Source: CBDATA01 sp965202845 (GTDB lineage Bacteria > Acidobacteriota > Vicinamibacteria > Marinacidobacterales > Marinacidobacteraceae). From it: a stretch of DNA of 64,000 bases. The stretch lies in the NCBI GenBank assembly GCA_965202845.1, contig OZ241856.1:2418001-2482000 (forward strand). Reading direction: 5' to 3'. This document shows positions 26,986 to 36,617 of the stretch, piece by piece. A program made the position numbers and the translations under genes. How positions within the stretch are numbered: the stretch's first letter is position 1; every line of letters begins with the position of its first letter. Below the pieces are notes generated by a model that did no database searches, was not told the origin of the DNA, and worked only from the letters and a program-made list of their open reading frames with translations.

Positions 26986-27732
26986 GTGTCCGGACACAGC
27001 AAGTGGCATTCGATCCGCCACAAGAAGGCCATCGTGGACGCCAAGCGCGGCAAGGCGTTCACCCGTCTGTTGAAGGAGGTCACGATGGCCGCCCGGCTCC
27101 ACGGCGGCGATCCGCAGTTCAACCCCCGGTTGCGCCTCGCGGTGGACAAGGCGAAGGCCGGCAACGTTCCGCGCGACAACATCGCCCGGGCGATCAAGAA
27201 GGGAACCGGCGAGCTGGAGGGGTTCCGGCTCGAGGACGCCAGCTACGAGGGGTACGGGCCGGCCGGGGTCGCGGTGTTCGTGGAGGCGGCGACCGACAAC
27301 CGCAACCGCACGGTGAGCGACGTCCGGCATCTGTTCTCCAAGTACGGCGGGAATCTGGGGGAGGCGGGTTCGGTCGGCTGGATGTTCGAGAAGGCCGGCC
27401 AGTGCCTGGTGGCCAAGGATCAGGTGCGCGAGGAGGATCTGATCGAGTTGGTGCTCGCCCACGGCGGCGAGGACGTCCTGGACGACGACGAACACTGGGA
27501 CGTGCGGACATCCCCCGAAGCCTTCGAGCCGGTGCGCGCGGCGCTGGAGAAGCGGGGCATCGCCTGCGAAAGCGCGGAGGTGGCCTTCATTCCGAACCAG
27601 CACGTGCGGGTGGCGGGGGCGGACGCCCGGCGCGTCCTCCAGCTGATGGAGGCGCTCGAGGATCAGGAGGACGTGACCCAGGTCTGGGCCAACTTCGAGC
27701 TGGACGAGGACGGGCTGGAGGCCGCCTCGTGA
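26986..27732 (+). CDS. yebC: YebC/PmpR-family protein
   Basis: A 248-residue protein of the YebC family, first described as DNA-binding regulators and more recently implicated in ribosome function at proline-rich stretches. The signature start SGHSKWHSIRHKKAIVDAKRGKAFTR is complete, as are YEGYGPAGVAVFVE and the acidic C-terminal domain. GTG 26986 places the start exactly at the family N-terminus. A TAGCAT hexamer ends 10 nt upstream and may be its -10 element. The location just before ruvC is one of the most conserved gene orders in bacteria. Confidence 0.93.
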   Translation: MSGHSKWHSIRHKKAIVDAKRGKAFTRLLKEVTMAARLHGGDPQFNPRLRLAVDKAKAGNVPRDNIARAIKKGTGELEGFRLEDASYEGYGPAGVAVFVEAATDNRNRTVSDVRHLFSKYGGNLGEAGSVGWMFEKAGQCLVAKDQVREEDLIELVLAHGGEDVLDDDEHWDVRTSPEAFEPVRAALEKRGIACESAEVAFIPNQHVRVAGADARRVLQLMEALEDQEDVTQVWANFELDEDGLEAAS

Positions 27733-27754
27733 CGCCCGTCGGCGGCGCCGCCGG

Positions 27755-28282
27755 GTGACGGCCTCTTCCCGTCGGGGTCATCTGGTGCTGGGGCTGGATC
27801 CGGGGTCCCGGGTCGCCGGCTGGGGCGCGGTCGCCGACCGGGACGGCGCGCTGGACTCCCTGGGGTACGGCGCCCTGAAGCTCCCCGCCGAGCCGTCGCT
27901 TTCGGCGCGGATGCGCCTTCTGTACCAGGGAACCCTGCAAGCGCTCGACCGCTTCGACCCGGACGAAGTGGCGGTGGAGGCGGTGTTCGCGGCGCGAAAC
28001 GCCCGTTCGGCGCTGGTGCTGGGGCAGGCCCGGGGCGCGGTGCTGGCCGCGGTGGGGGACCGCCCGTGCGCCGAGTATCCGGCCCGGACGGTGAAGCAGG
28101 CGCTCACCGGCTACGGCGGCGCCGGCAAGGCGCCGCTGGCGGCGATGGTGGCGCGGCGGCTGGGGCTCGCCGAGATTCCGTCGCCCTGGGACGCCGCCGA
28201 CGCGCTGGCGGTGGCCATCTGCCACCTGGACGCCCGGCGCGCCCGGAACCGGCTGGATCGCGCCGCGACTCAAAGCCCGTGA
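27755..28282 (+). CDS. ruvC: Holliday junction resolvase RuvC
   Basis: A 175-residue endonuclease that cuts Holliday junctions after RuvAB branch migration. The RNase H-fold acidic residues are visible: the Asp in LGLDPGSRVAGWG, the Glu in VAVEAVFAARN, and the C-terminal pair in WDAADALAVAICH. GTG 27755 is used. The stop overlaps the ruvA start (GTGA). Confidence 0.92.
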   Translation: MTASSRRGHLVLGLDPGSRVAGWGAVADRDGALDSLGYGALKLPAEPSLSARMRLLYQGTLQALDRFDPDEVAVEAVFAARNARSALVLGQARGAVLAAVGDRPCAEYPARTVKQALTGYGGAGKAPLAAMVARRLGLAEIPSPWDAADALAVAICHLDARRARNRLDRAATQSP

Positions 28283-28875
28283 TCGAAAGTCTCGCCGGAA
28301 CGCTTCGCTCCGTCGGGGAAGGCCAGGTCCTGCTCGAAACCGGCGGGGTCGGATTCGCCTTGCGGGTCTCCACCGCGACCGCCGCCTCGCTCCCCCCGCC
28401 GGGCGCGGCGGTGACGCTCCGCACCCGGATGCTGATGCAGCGGGACGACGCGCTTCGGTTGTACGGCTTCGGATCGCCGGAGGAGGCGGATCTCTTCGAT
28501 CGCATCCGCGCGGTCAGCGGCGTCGGCCCCGGCGTCGCGCTGAAGCTGCTGTCGCTTCCGGCGCCCCGCCTGCGGGAGGCGATCCGCTCGCGCGACGTGA
28601 AGGCGCTGTGCGTCGCGCCGGGGGTCGGGGAGCGGCTGGCGCGCCGGCTCATCACCGAACTGGCCGATGCGTTGCCGGATCCCGAAGCCGCCGCCGAAAC
28701 CGCCGCGCCGGCCGATCCGGAGCGGCTGCGGCTGGTGGCGGCGTTCCAGCATCTCCAGTTCACCGACCGCCGCCGGATCGAGACGCTCGCCGACGAGCTG
28801 ATGGTCCAGATGCCGGATGCGGACACCGCCTCCCGGCTGCGGGTCGGGCTCGGCAAACTCACCGGGCGCAGCTGA
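28279..28875 (+). CDS. ruvA: Holliday junction branch-migration protein RuvA
   Basis: A 198-residue protein that binds the four-way junction and loads RuvB. The N-terminal OB domain starts IESLAGTLRSVGEGQVLLETGGVGF. Tandem helix-hairpin-helix motifs follow (VSGVGPGVALKLLS and APGVGERLARRLITEL), then an alanine-rich linker and the C-terminal RuvB-binding domain. The start is a GTG coupled to ruvC. ruvB does not follow directly: a MutS-like gene is inserted between them. Confidence 0.92.
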   Translation: MIESLAGTLRSVGEGQVLLETGGVGFALRVSTATAASLPPPGAAVTLRTRMLMQRDDALRLYGFGSPEEADLFDRIRAVSGVGPGVALKLLSLPAPRLREAIRSRDVKALCVAPGVGERLARRLITELADALPDPEAAAETAAPADPERLRLVAAFQHLQFTDRRRIETLADELMVQMPDADTASRLRVGLGKLTGRS

Positions 28876-28879
28876 AATC

Positions 28880-30943
28880 GTGATCTCCCTCGAAACCGTT
28901 CTCGACCGCACCAGCGATCGGCTGGACGAAGTGGAGGCGCTGCTGAACCGGGCCCAGTGGATCTCCCGGTTCCGGCTGGTGGTCGCGGCCCTAGGGGTGC
29001 TGGCGGCGGCGCGGTTGCTCGAGGGCGCGCTTTCGGCGCTCTGGCTCCTGGTTCCGGTGATCGTGTTCATCACGCTGGCGGCGCTCCACGAGCAGACCTG
29101 GAGGAAGATCCAGCGCGTCGAACGGCTGACGCAGCTCCATCGCCGGTCCATGCTGCGGATGAAGGCCGACATCTCCGGGGGCGAAGATCGGCCGCGGTCG
29201 CCGGGGGAAGCGATGCGCCGCAGGGGAGTTCGTTCCCGGCCGAGCCTCGAGGAAGAGGAGCTGGTGGCGGCGCGCCGGGATCGCCTGGACAGAATCGGGG
29301 GCGGCCGGATCCGGGACTTGCGGCTGGACGAGCACCTGGGACTGTTCGGGAGCGGGGAGCTCTTCGACCGGGTCGCCGACCACCGCACCGACGCCGGAGG
29401 CGAGACGCTCGCGTCCTGGATGCTCCGCCCGGCGACCCATCGGGAATCGGCGGAGCGGCAGGAGGCGATCCGGGAGCTGGCGCCCCGGGTGGACCTGCGC
29501 GAGGCGGTCGCGGCGACCGGGTGCATCTCCCGCTGGCCGGCGGCGCGCGGCGGCGCGCTGGCCGGCTGGGTCCGGAATTCGCCGCACGCCGACGACCACG
29601 GCGAGGCGGTCGCCTGGCGGCGGTTGGCGGAGGAGGGCGCGCTGGGCGGCGCCGTCGACGGGGAAGACGAGGCGGACGCGCCCGAAACGCCCGCCCGCAA
29701 GCCGCCGTGGTCGTCCCGGCATCTGCCGCGGCTGCTCCGGGTTCCGGTGATCGCGCTGACCGGCGCCAACGCCCTGGGCCTCGCGCTCTGGCTGGCCGGG
29801 ACGGTCGGCCCCGCGCCGCTCGCCTTTTCGCTGACGTTCTCGGTGCTGATCGGCGTCCTGAACCGCCCGCTGGTGCGGGAGGCCGATGCGGTGGCGGGCC
29901 GCCTGGTCGCCGAAATCGCCGGCCTCCGGGAGATGATCGGCATCCTCCGGAACGCCGACTTCCAGTCGGAAGCGGTGAAGCGGCTCCGGGAGGAAGTCGA
30001 AGACGCCGAAGCGCCGCTCCGCCGCCTGGAGCGCATCCGCTCGCTGTTCCATCTGCGACGGAATCTGGTCTTCACCCCGTTCGCGCTCCTCCTGTTCTGG
30101 GCCTCCCACGCCGCCTGGCGGATGGGACGCTGGCGCCACCGGCACGAGGCGGACCTGGCGCGCTGGACGGCCGCCGCCGGGGAGTTCGACGCGCTGCTCG
30201 CGCTGGGGCAATACGCCGACGAGCGTCCGGGGGACGTCTACGCCGAATTCGACGAGAAGCCGGGGCTGGAGGCGGTCGCGATGGGGCATCCGCTGATCCC
30301 GAGCGACCAGCTGGCCCGCAACTCGATCACCCTGGGGAGGGGGGACGCCGATTTCCTGATCGTCACCGGATCGAACATGTCGGGAAAGAGCACCCTGTTG
30401 CGTTCCCTGGGCGCCAACTTCGTGCTGGCGCGGCTGGGGGCGCCGGTGACCGCATCGCGTTTCCATCTCGGCCGACTGGCGCTGGGGCCCTCGATTTCCT
30501 CGCAGGATTCGCTGCGCGACGGGGTGTCCCGGTTCCTCGCCGAGCTGTTCGCGCTCCGCGCGGTGCTGGAGGCGGGCGCCGGCGCGCCGGTGCTGTGCCT
30601 GCTGGACGAAGTCCTCGAGGGCACGAACTCCACGGATCGCCGCATCGCGGTGCGGGCGCTGCTGGGAGAGCTGGACCGCAACGACGCGGTCGGCATCCTG
30701 ACCACCCACGACCTCTCGCTCGCCCAGCTGGCGGACGAGCTTCCGGGCCGGATCCGCAACATGCACTTCAGCGAGGAAATCCGGGACGGGAGGATGCGTT
30801 TTGACTTTCTCCTGCGGGACGGGGTGCTGCCGCGCGGGAACGCGCTGGAGCTCATGCGCATCCTGAACCTGCCGACGCCGGGCGGCGAGAGCGCCGAATA
30901 CACCGCGCTTCCCGATGCGGCGGCGGGCCGCCGGGACAATTGA
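28880..30943 (+). CDS. Membrane-anchored MutS-family ATPase
   Basis: A 687-residue protein with two membrane-helix clusters (about residues 27-73 and 285-335) and a C-terminal MutS-type ABC ATPase. Walker A is GSNMSGKSTLLRSLG (about 494-508), followed by SISSQDSLRDGVSRF and Walker B VLCLLDEVLEGTNS with the nearby THD switch. The N-terminal mismatch-recognition domain of MutS is absent, so it is not the mismatch-repair MutS. Similar membrane MutS-like proteins of unknown function exist in several phyla. It starts with GTG 4 bp after ruvA and ends three bases before the ruvB ATG, so it is embedded in the ruv operon. Confidence 0.8.
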   Translation: MISLETVLDRTSDRLDEVEALLNRAQWISRFRLVVAALGVLAAARLLEGALSALWLLVPVIVFITLAALHEQTWRKIQRVERLTQLHRRSMLRMKADISGGEDRPRSPGEAMRRRGVRSRPSLEEEELVAARRDRLDRIGGGRIRDLRLDEHLGLFGSGELFDRVADHRTDAGGETLASWMLRPATHRESAERQEAIRELAPRVDLREAVAATGCISRWPAARGGALAGWVRNSPHADDHGEAVAWRRLAEEGALGGAVDGEDEADAPETPARKPPWSSRHLPRLLRVPVIALTGANALGLALWLAGTVGPAPLAFSLTFSVLIGVLNRPLVREADAVAGRLVAEIAGLREMIGILRNADFQSEAVKRLREEVEDAEAPLRRLERIRSLFHLRRNLVFTPFALLLFWASHAAWRMGRWRHRHEADLARWTAAAGEFDALLALGQYADERPGDVYAEFDEKPGLEAVAMGHPLIPSDQLARNSITLGRGDADFLIVTGSNMSGKSTLLRSLGANFVLARLGAPVTASRFHLGRLALGPSISSQDSLRDGVSRFLAELFALRAVLEAGAGAPVLCLLDEVLEGTNSTDRRIAVRALLGELDRNDAVGILTTHDLSLAQLADELPGRIRNMHFSEEIRDGRMRFDFLLRDGVLPRGNALELMRILNLPTPGGESAEYTALPDAAAGRRDN

Positions 30944-30945
30944 AC

Positions 30946-31923
30946 ATGGCGGCGACCGGTCCGGACGAGGAGTACCACCGAAGCCTGCGGCCGCGGAGCT
31001 TCGCCGAATACACCGGCCAGCGTGCGGTGCGGGAGCAGCTGGAGATCAGCGTCCGGGCCGCGAAGGCGCGCGACGAACCCCTGGACCACGTTCTGCTCCA
31101 CGGCCCTCCCGGGCTCGGCAAGACCTCGCTGGGCGCGGTGCTGGCCCACGAGCTGGAGGCGCGGATGCACACCTCCTCGGGGCCGCTCATCCCGCGCACC
31201 GGGGACATGGTCGCGCTCCTGAACGTCCAGCAGCGCCGGGACATCCTGTTCGTGGACGAAATCCACCGCCTGGGGCCGGCGATCGCCGAGGTGCTGTATC
31301 CGGCGATGGAGGACCGGTACGTGGACATCATGGTGGGCGAGAAGCTGGGCGCCCAGGCGCTGCGGCTCAACTTGGCGCCCTTCACCCTGATCGGGGCGAC
31401 CACCCGCCCCGATCTGCTCCCCGGCCCGCTGCGCGATCGCTTCCCCCTCACCCACCAGCTCGAGTTCTACGCCCAAGCCGAGATCGAGCAGGTGCTGGCG
31501 CGCTCCGCCGGCGTGTTGGGCGTCACGCTGCGCGAGGAGGCGGCCAGGGAGATCGCCGCCCGGTCGCGCGGCGCCCCCCGGGTCGCCAACAATCTGCTCC
31601 GCCAGATCCGCGACTTCGCCCAGGTCCGGGGCGACGGGGTGATCGACCGGAACATCGCGGAGCAGGCGCTGGAGCTCGCCCGGATCGACGCGGAGGGACT
31701 GGACCGCTTCGACCGCCAGGTGCTGACCAGCCTCTGCGACGCCTTCGGCGGCGGCCCCACCGGGGTCGCCAACCTGGCCGCCACCCTGGGGATGGACACC
31801 CGCACCCTGGAGGAGGTTCGCGAGCCCTACCTGATCTACCGGGGGTTCGTGCAGCGCACCGCCAAGGGACGGGTCATCACCGAAAGGGGGCGGCGCCACG
31901 TGGGGCGGACGTCGCCGGACTGA
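30946..31923 (+). CDS. ruvB: Holliday junction branch-migration helicase RuvB
   Basis: A 325-residue AAA+ motor that drives branch migration with RuvA. Visible are RPRSFAEYTGQ, Walker A GPPGLGKTSLG, Walker B ILFVDEIHRL, sensor 1 LIGATTRPDLL (Pro-Asp replaces the more common Ala-Gly), the arginine finger region GPLRDRFPL, and the winged-helix end IYRGFVQRTAKGRV. ATG 30946 is chosen over a TTG at 30940 that overlaps the previous stop. Confidence 0.93.
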   Translation: MAATGPDEEYHRSLRPRSFAEYTGQRAVREQLEISVRAAKARDEPLDHVLLHGPPGLGKTSLGAVLAHELEARMHTSSGPLIPRTGDMVALLNVQQRRDILFVDEIHRLGPAIAEVLYPAMEDRYVDIMVGEKLGAQALRLNLAPFTLIGATTRPDLLPGPLRDRFPLTHQLEFYAQAEIEQVLARSAGVLGVTLREEAAREIAARSRGAPRVANNLLRQIRDFAQVRGDGVIDRNIAEQALELARIDAEGLDRFDRQVLTSLCDAFGGGPTGVANLAATLGMDTRTLEEVREPYLIYRGFVQRTAKGRVITERGRRHVGRTSPD

Positions 31924-31931
31924 GGACGGGA

Positions 31932-32966
31932 GTGCGGACTGCGGACTTCGCCTTCGACCTGCCGGCGGAGCGGATCGCCCAGACGCCGACGCCGGAGCGC
32001 AGCGGCTCGCGCCTGCTCCACCTCCGGGGCGACGGGAGCGTCGCCCATCACCGCTTCGCCGGCCTTCCCGACTTGCTGCGCCCCGACGACCTGCTGGTCC
32101 GCAACGACACCCGCGTATTCCCGGCGCGACTGCGGGCGCGGAAGGACCCCACCGGCGGGCGGGTGGAGCTGCTGGCGCTCCCCGTCGGTTCGCGCGCCGG
32201 GGATCCCTGTTTCGATGCGCTGGCCCGCCCGGCGCTCGCTCCCGGGACCCGGCTGGTCGCCGGGGACTGCCGCCTGCGGGTGGAGGCGCGGGACGGCCCC
32301 CGGAGCCGGATCCGCATCCTCGAAGGCGCGGAGGACGTCTTCCGGCTGGCCGAACGGATCGGCGAGACCCCGCTCCCCCCGTACATCCGACGCGCCGACG
32401 GCGCGTCGCCGGAGGACCGCGTCCGCTATCAGACGGTCTATGCAAAGCGCGCCGGTTCGGTGGCGGCCCCGACCGCCGGCCTGCACTTCTCGGAGGCGGT
32501 CTTCCGGCGGCTGCGGGAGCGCGGCGTCGCCATCCGCGATCTGACCCTCCACGTCGGCTACGGGACCTTCGCCCCGGTCCGCGCCGAAGACCCCCGGCGC
32601 CACCGGCTGGAACCGGAGCCGTACACGCTTCCGGAAGACACCCGCCGGGCGGTCGCCGCGGCGCACCGGGTGGTGGCGGTGGGCACCACCACGGTGCGGG
32701 TGCTGGAGACCCTTGGTCAGAACCCGGACGCCTTCCCGGAATCGGGGTTCGCCGACCTGCTGATCCTGCCCGGACACCGCTTCCGGGTGGTGGACGCGCT
32801 GCTCACCAACTTCCACCTCCCGGAAAGTTCGCTGCTCATGCTGGTGGCGGCGCTCGCCGGGCGGGAGCGGGTGCTCGCCGCCTACCGGGAGGCGGTGCGG
32901 GAGGGCTACCGGTTCCACTCCTACGGCGATGCGATGCTGGTCGAGCGCCCGCTGGACCGGGGATAG
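31932..32966 (+). CDS. queA: S-adenosylmethionine:tRNA ribosyltransferase-isomerase QueA
   Basis: A 344-residue enzyme that transfers and isomerises the ribosyl moiety of SAM onto 7-aminomethyl-7-deazaguanine in tRNA, forming epoxyqueuosine. Family motifs are FAFDLPAERIAQTP, LVRNDTRVFPARL, SVAAPTAGLHFSE, LHVGYGTFAPV, and the C-terminal TNFHLPESSLLMLV and FHSYGDAML. GTG 31932 sits 8 bp after the ruvB stop behind a GAGGACGGGAG purine run. Association with ruv genes is common. Confidence 0.93.
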   Translation: MRTADFAFDLPAERIAQTPTPERSGSRLLHLRGDGSVAHHRFAGLPDLLRPDDLLVRNDTRVFPARLRARKDPTGGRVELLALPVGSRAGDPCFDALARPALAPGTRLVAGDCRLRVEARDGPRSRIRILEGAEDVFRLAERIGETPLPPYIRRADGASPEDRVRYQTVYAKRAGSVAAPTAGLHFSEAVFRRLRERGVAIRDLTLHVGYGTFAPVRAEDPRRHRLEPEPYTLPEDTRRAVAAAHRVVAVGTTTVRVLETLGQNPDAFPESGFADLLILPGHRFRVVDALLTNFHLPESSLLMLVAALAGRERVLAAYREAVREGYRFHSYGDAMLVERPLDRG

Positions 32967-32979
32967 AATCCGACTTTCC

Positions 32980-33363
32980 ATGCGCCCGAAGGTGGACAGC
33001 GGAGTTTCGTGGGAGGCCGAGTACGCCTATTCCCGCGCCATCCGGGTGGGCGACCGCATCCTGGTTTCGGGCACCACCGCCACCGACGGGGACGGCGCTC
33101 CGGTCGCGCCCGGCGATCCGGCGGAGCAGACCCGCTTCGCGCTCGGCAAGGTGCGGGACGCCATCGAGTCGCTGGGCGGCTCGCTCCGGGACGTGGTCCG
33201 CACCCGGATTCATGTGAAGCCGGGGGCCGACTGGAAGGCGGTCGCCCGCGCGCACGGCGAGTGGTTCCGGGATATCCGCCCGGCGTGCACCCTGACGTTC
33301 GCCGAGCTGGTGGGCGAGGACTACCTGGTCGAGATCGAGGCGGAGGCGGTGATCGCCGAGTGA
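32980..33363 (+). CDS. RidA/YjgF-family protein
   Basis: A 127-residue member of the RidA (YjgF/YER057c/UK114) family, trimeric enzymes that often hydrolyse reactive enamine/imine intermediates. Characteristic features are VGDRILVSGTTATD, the conserved arginine in VVRTRIHVK, and the C-terminal LVGEDYLVEIEAEAVI in place of the more usual P.PxxxVEIE. This belongs to a divergent subgroup, so archetypal deaminase activity is uncertain. A TAGAAT hexamer at 32964-32969 may be its promoter -10. The TGA overlaps the next GTG start. Confidence 0.8.
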   Translation: MRPKVDSGVSWEAEYAYSRAIRVGDRILVSGTTATDGDGAPVAPGDPAEQTRFALGKVRDAIESLGGSLRDVVRTRIHVKPGADWKAVARAHGEWFRDIRPACTLTFAELVGEDYLVEIEAEAVIAE

Positions 33364-36300
33364 GCCGGCTTCTCCTCCTGCTGCTGTCGGGCGCCGTCGC
33401 CGTCGCCGCCCAGGGGCCGGTGGAGCGGGCGAAGCCGCCGGAGGACTTCCCGGTTCCGGCCGAAGCGCTCGACGGCTTCCGGTTCCGGATGGTCGGCCCG
33501 TCCCGGGGCGGGCGGGTGACCGCCGTGACCGGGGTTCCCTCGCAGCCCCACGTGTTCTACATGGGTTCGACCGGCGGCGGCGTCTGGCGCACCCGGAACG
33601 CCGGGACGTCGTGGACCAACCTGACCGACGACGCCTTCGCGGTGGGCTCCATCGGGGCGGTGGCGGTCGCCCCCTCCGACCCGAACGTGATCTGGGTGGG
33701 AACCGGCTCCGCCAGCCCCCGCAGCAACATTTCGGTGGGCAACGGGGTGTACCGGAGCGTCGACGAGGGCCGCACCTGGACGCACGCCGGACTCCCGGAG
33801 GCCGGACTCATCGGCCGCATCGCGATCCATCCCGACGACCCGGATGTCGCCTACGTGGCGGTCCTCGGTCAAATCTTCGGCCGGTCCGCCGAGCGGGGCG
33901 TCTACCGCACCGGGGACGGCGGGGCGACCTGGACGCCGGTGCTTCAGGTCTCCGACGCGGTGGGCGCGGTGGACCTGGCGATGCATCCGGCGAATCCGCG
34001 CATCCTCTTCGCCGCGATGTGGCAGGCGGAGCGCAAGCCGTGGGACTTGGTGGACGGCGGGCCGGAGGGCGGCCTCTACCGCTCCACCGATGGCGGCGAC
34101 ACTTGGGAACGCCTGGGCGGCGGCCTTCCCGAACCCTCGGAGGAGCATCCCATCGGCCGCACCGGCGTCTCCATCGCCGCGTCGCAGCCCTCGCGGGTCT
34201 ACGCGCTGGTGACCGCCGCCGGGGAGCGGGGCGGCCTCTACCGCAGCGAGGACGGCGGGGATTCGTGGACCCGGGTCAACGGCGACCGGCGCCTCCGCGC
34301 CCGCGGCTGGTACTACAGCCACGTGGTCGCCGACCCGAACGACGCGGACACGGTGTACGTGCTGAACGCGCCGTTCCTGAAATCGGTGGACGCCGGGGCT
34401 TCGTTTTCGACCATGCGGCTACCGCACGGCGACCACCACGACCTGTGGATCCGCCCCGGCGACTCGCGGATCATGGTGGAGGGGAACGACGGCGGGGCGA
34501 CGGTCACCCTGGACGGCGGGGAGACCTGGTCCTCGATCCACAACCAGCCGACCGCCGAGTTCTACCGGCTGACCGTGGACGACGAATTCCCCCGGCGGCT
34601 CTACGGAGCGCAGCAGGACAACTCGACCATCAGCGTCCCCGCCTGGACCGACGGCGGCCTCTCCGCCGAGGGACACTGGCGCGACGTGGCCGGGGGCGAG
34701 AGCGGGCACATCGCGGTGACGCCGGGAAATCCCGATCTCACCTACGCCGGCAACTACATCGGCCAGATCGACCGGCAGGACCGGCGGGAGGCGGGCGCCC
34801 GCAACGTCATCATCTACCCGCAGCTCGCCGACGGGGTGGCGCCCCGGGACCTCCGCTACCGCTTCCAGTGGAACGCTCCCATCCTGGTCTCGCGGCACGA
34901 TCCGGACGTCGTCCTCCACGCCTCCCAGTTCGTCCACCGGACCACCGACGGCGGCCTCACCTGGGAGACGATCTCCCCCGATCTGACCGCGAACGACATC
35001 GAGCGGCAGCTTCTGCCGGGCCGGCCGGTGCAGCACGACCACACCGGGGTGGAGGTGTACGGGACGGTGTTCGCGCTCGCCGAATCGCCCCGGCTTCCCG
35101 GAACGTTCTGGGCGGGGAGCGACGACGGGCGCGTCCACCTGACCCGGGACGCGGGCGGCTCGTGGACCGAGGTCACCCCTCCGGACATGCCGGCGGGCGC
35201 CACCGTGAACAGCGTGGACGCCTCGACGCGCGAGGACGGCGGCGCGATTCTCGCAGCGCATCGATACCGGGAGAACGACTTCCAGCCGTACATCTTCCGC
35301 ACCCGCGACTTCGGCGCCGCCTGGACGCGGCTCAACGACGGCGTCCCTGACGGCCATCCGGTTCGGGTCGTCCGCGCCGACCCGCTGGACCCGAACCTGC
35401 TCTTCGCCGGAACCGAGTTCGGCCTGTTCGCCAGCTTCGACGACGGCCGGCGGTTCGTCCCCTTCGGGGGCATCCCGGCGACCCCGATCACCGACCTGCA
35501 GATCGCCGGCGACGAGTTGCTGGTCGCGACCCAGGGGCGTTCCTTCCAGGTTCTGGACGACCTGACTCCGCTGCGCGGCCTGCTCGACCGGGACTGGACC
35601 GAACCGCTGCTGCTGCCAGCCGGCGCGGCGGTGCGGCTCGCCACCGGCGGCGCCCGCGGCTTCCGCGAACCGGGCGCCCCGGAGAACCGCCCGGCGGGGG
35701 CGCTCCTCCACTACTTCCTGCCGGAGGCGCTCCCGGAGGGCGCGACGCTCACCCTCACCCTGCGGGACGCCGCTTCGGGCGAAGTCGTGCGACGCCTGAC
35801 GCGCGAGCGGGACGAGGAGGAATCTGCGGATTCCGGGAGCGGGAGCGGCGATCCGCCCGACCCGGACGCGGTCCTGAAAACCGGAAAGGGACTCCACCGC
35901 ATCGTCTGGGACCTGAAATACCGCCGCCCCGAACTCCAGCCGCGCACGTTCATGTCCATTTCCTACACCGGCGGCGCCTTCGTGCTGCCGGGCCGCTACG
36001 CCGCGACCCTGGCCGCAACCGGCGACGAGGGCGATTCGGAGGAGGCGACTTCCGAAATCGCCCTCGATGTCCTCCCCGACCCCCGCTCCCCGTGGACGGA
36101 TGCGGATCTGCGGGCGCAGCACGACCTGGCGCGCGCCGCGCAGGCGCTGCTGGAGCGGATTCACGAGCGGATCGGAGCCATTCGCAATGTCCGGGAGCAG
36201 GTCGACGCCGCGCTCGCCCGCCTCCCGGAAACAGAAGAAAGTGATGTCGATCTGGTTCGGGAGCGGGCCGACGCGCTGCTGGACGCCCTTCGCGAGATCG

Positions 36301-36566
36301 AGGAGACCCTGATTCAGACGCGGAACGAGGCCAGTCAGGACCCCATCAACTTCCCGCCGAAGCTCGACAACCAGGTCGCCTACCTCTACGGCCACATCGT
36401 CCAGAACTACGGCAGGCCCACCGCCGGTTCCGCAGAACGCCTCGCCGACCTGGAGCGCGAAGCCGGCGAAGTCCTCGACCGGCTGGCGGACCGCCTCGGC
36501 CCCGGCCTCGCCGACCTGAACCGCGCCCTCGCCGCCGCCGGCGTCACCGGCGCCCTCCAGCAGTGA
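33360..36566 (+). CDS. Secreted BNR/sortilin-type beta-propeller protein
   Basis: A 1068-residue predicted exported protein. A short signal peptide (LLLLLLSGAVAVAAQG, residues 4-19) precedes many BNR-type repeats with S/T-x-D-G-G-x-T-W cores, for example STGGGVWRTRNAGTSW, RSTDGGDTWERL, SEDGGDSWTRV and TTDGGLTWETI. These spread over about residues 40-690 and form one or two beta-propellers of the VPS10/sortilin-like glycosyl-hydrolase-fold group. The C-terminal third has beta-sandwich-like segments and a coiled helical end (about 910-1068). Such proteins are abundant in Acidobacteriota and related phyla, and their substrates are mostly unknown. GTG 33360 overlaps the ridA-like stop. Confidence 0.8.
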   Translation: MSRLLLLLLSGAVAVAAQGPVERAKPPEDFPVPAEALDGFRFRMVGPSRGGRVTAVTGVPSQPHVFYMGSTGGGVWRTRNAGTSWTNLTDDAFAVGSIGAVAVAPSDPNVIWVGTGSASPRSNISVGNGVYRSVDEGRTWTHAGLPEAGLIGRIAIHPDDPDVAYVAVLGQIFGRSAERGVYRTGDGGATWTPVLQVSDAVGAVDLAMHPANPRILFAAMWQAERKPWDLVDGGPEGGLYRSTDGGDTWERLGGGLPEPSEEHPIGRTGVSIAASQPSRVYALVTAAGERGGLYRSEDGGDSWTRVNGDRRLRARGWYYSHVVADPNDADTVYVLNAPFLKSVDAGASFSTMRLPHGDHHDLWIRPGDSRIMVEGNDGGATVTLDGGETWSSIHNQPTAEFYRLTVDDEFPRRLYGAQQDNSTISVPAWTDGGLSAEGHWRDVAGGESGHIAVTPGNPDLTYAGNYIGQIDRQDRREAGARNVIIYPQLADGVAPRDLRYRFQWNAPILVSRHDPDVVLHASQFVHRTTDGGLTWETISPDLTANDIERQLLPGRPVQHDHTGVEVYGTVFALAESPRLPGTFWAGSDDGRVHLTRDAGGSWTEVTPPDMPAGATVNSVDASTREDGGAILAAHRYRENDFQPYIFRTRDFGAAWTRLNDGVPDGHPVRVVRADPLDPNLLFAGTEFGLFASFDDGRRFVPFGGIPATPITDLQIAGDELLVATQGRSFQVLDDLTPLRGLLDRDWTEPLLLPAGAAVRLATGGARGFREPGAPENRPAGALLHYFLPEALPEGATLTLTLRDAASGEVVRRLTRERDEEESADSGSGSGDPPDPDAVLKTGKGLHRIVWDLKYRRPELQPRTFMSISYTGGAFVLPGRYAATLAATGDEGDSEEATSEIALDVLPDPRSPWTDADLRAQHDLARAAQALLERIHERIGAIRNVREQVDAALARLPETEESDVDLVRERADALLDALREIEETLIQTRNEASQDPINFPPKLDNQVAYLYGHIVQNYGRPTAGSAERLADLEREAGEVLDRLADRLGPGLADLNRALAAAGVTGALQQ

Positions 36567-36617
36567 GAAGCGCAGCATGACGCCGCGGCAGTCACTTCAC
36601 CCAACTCTTGTCCGACC

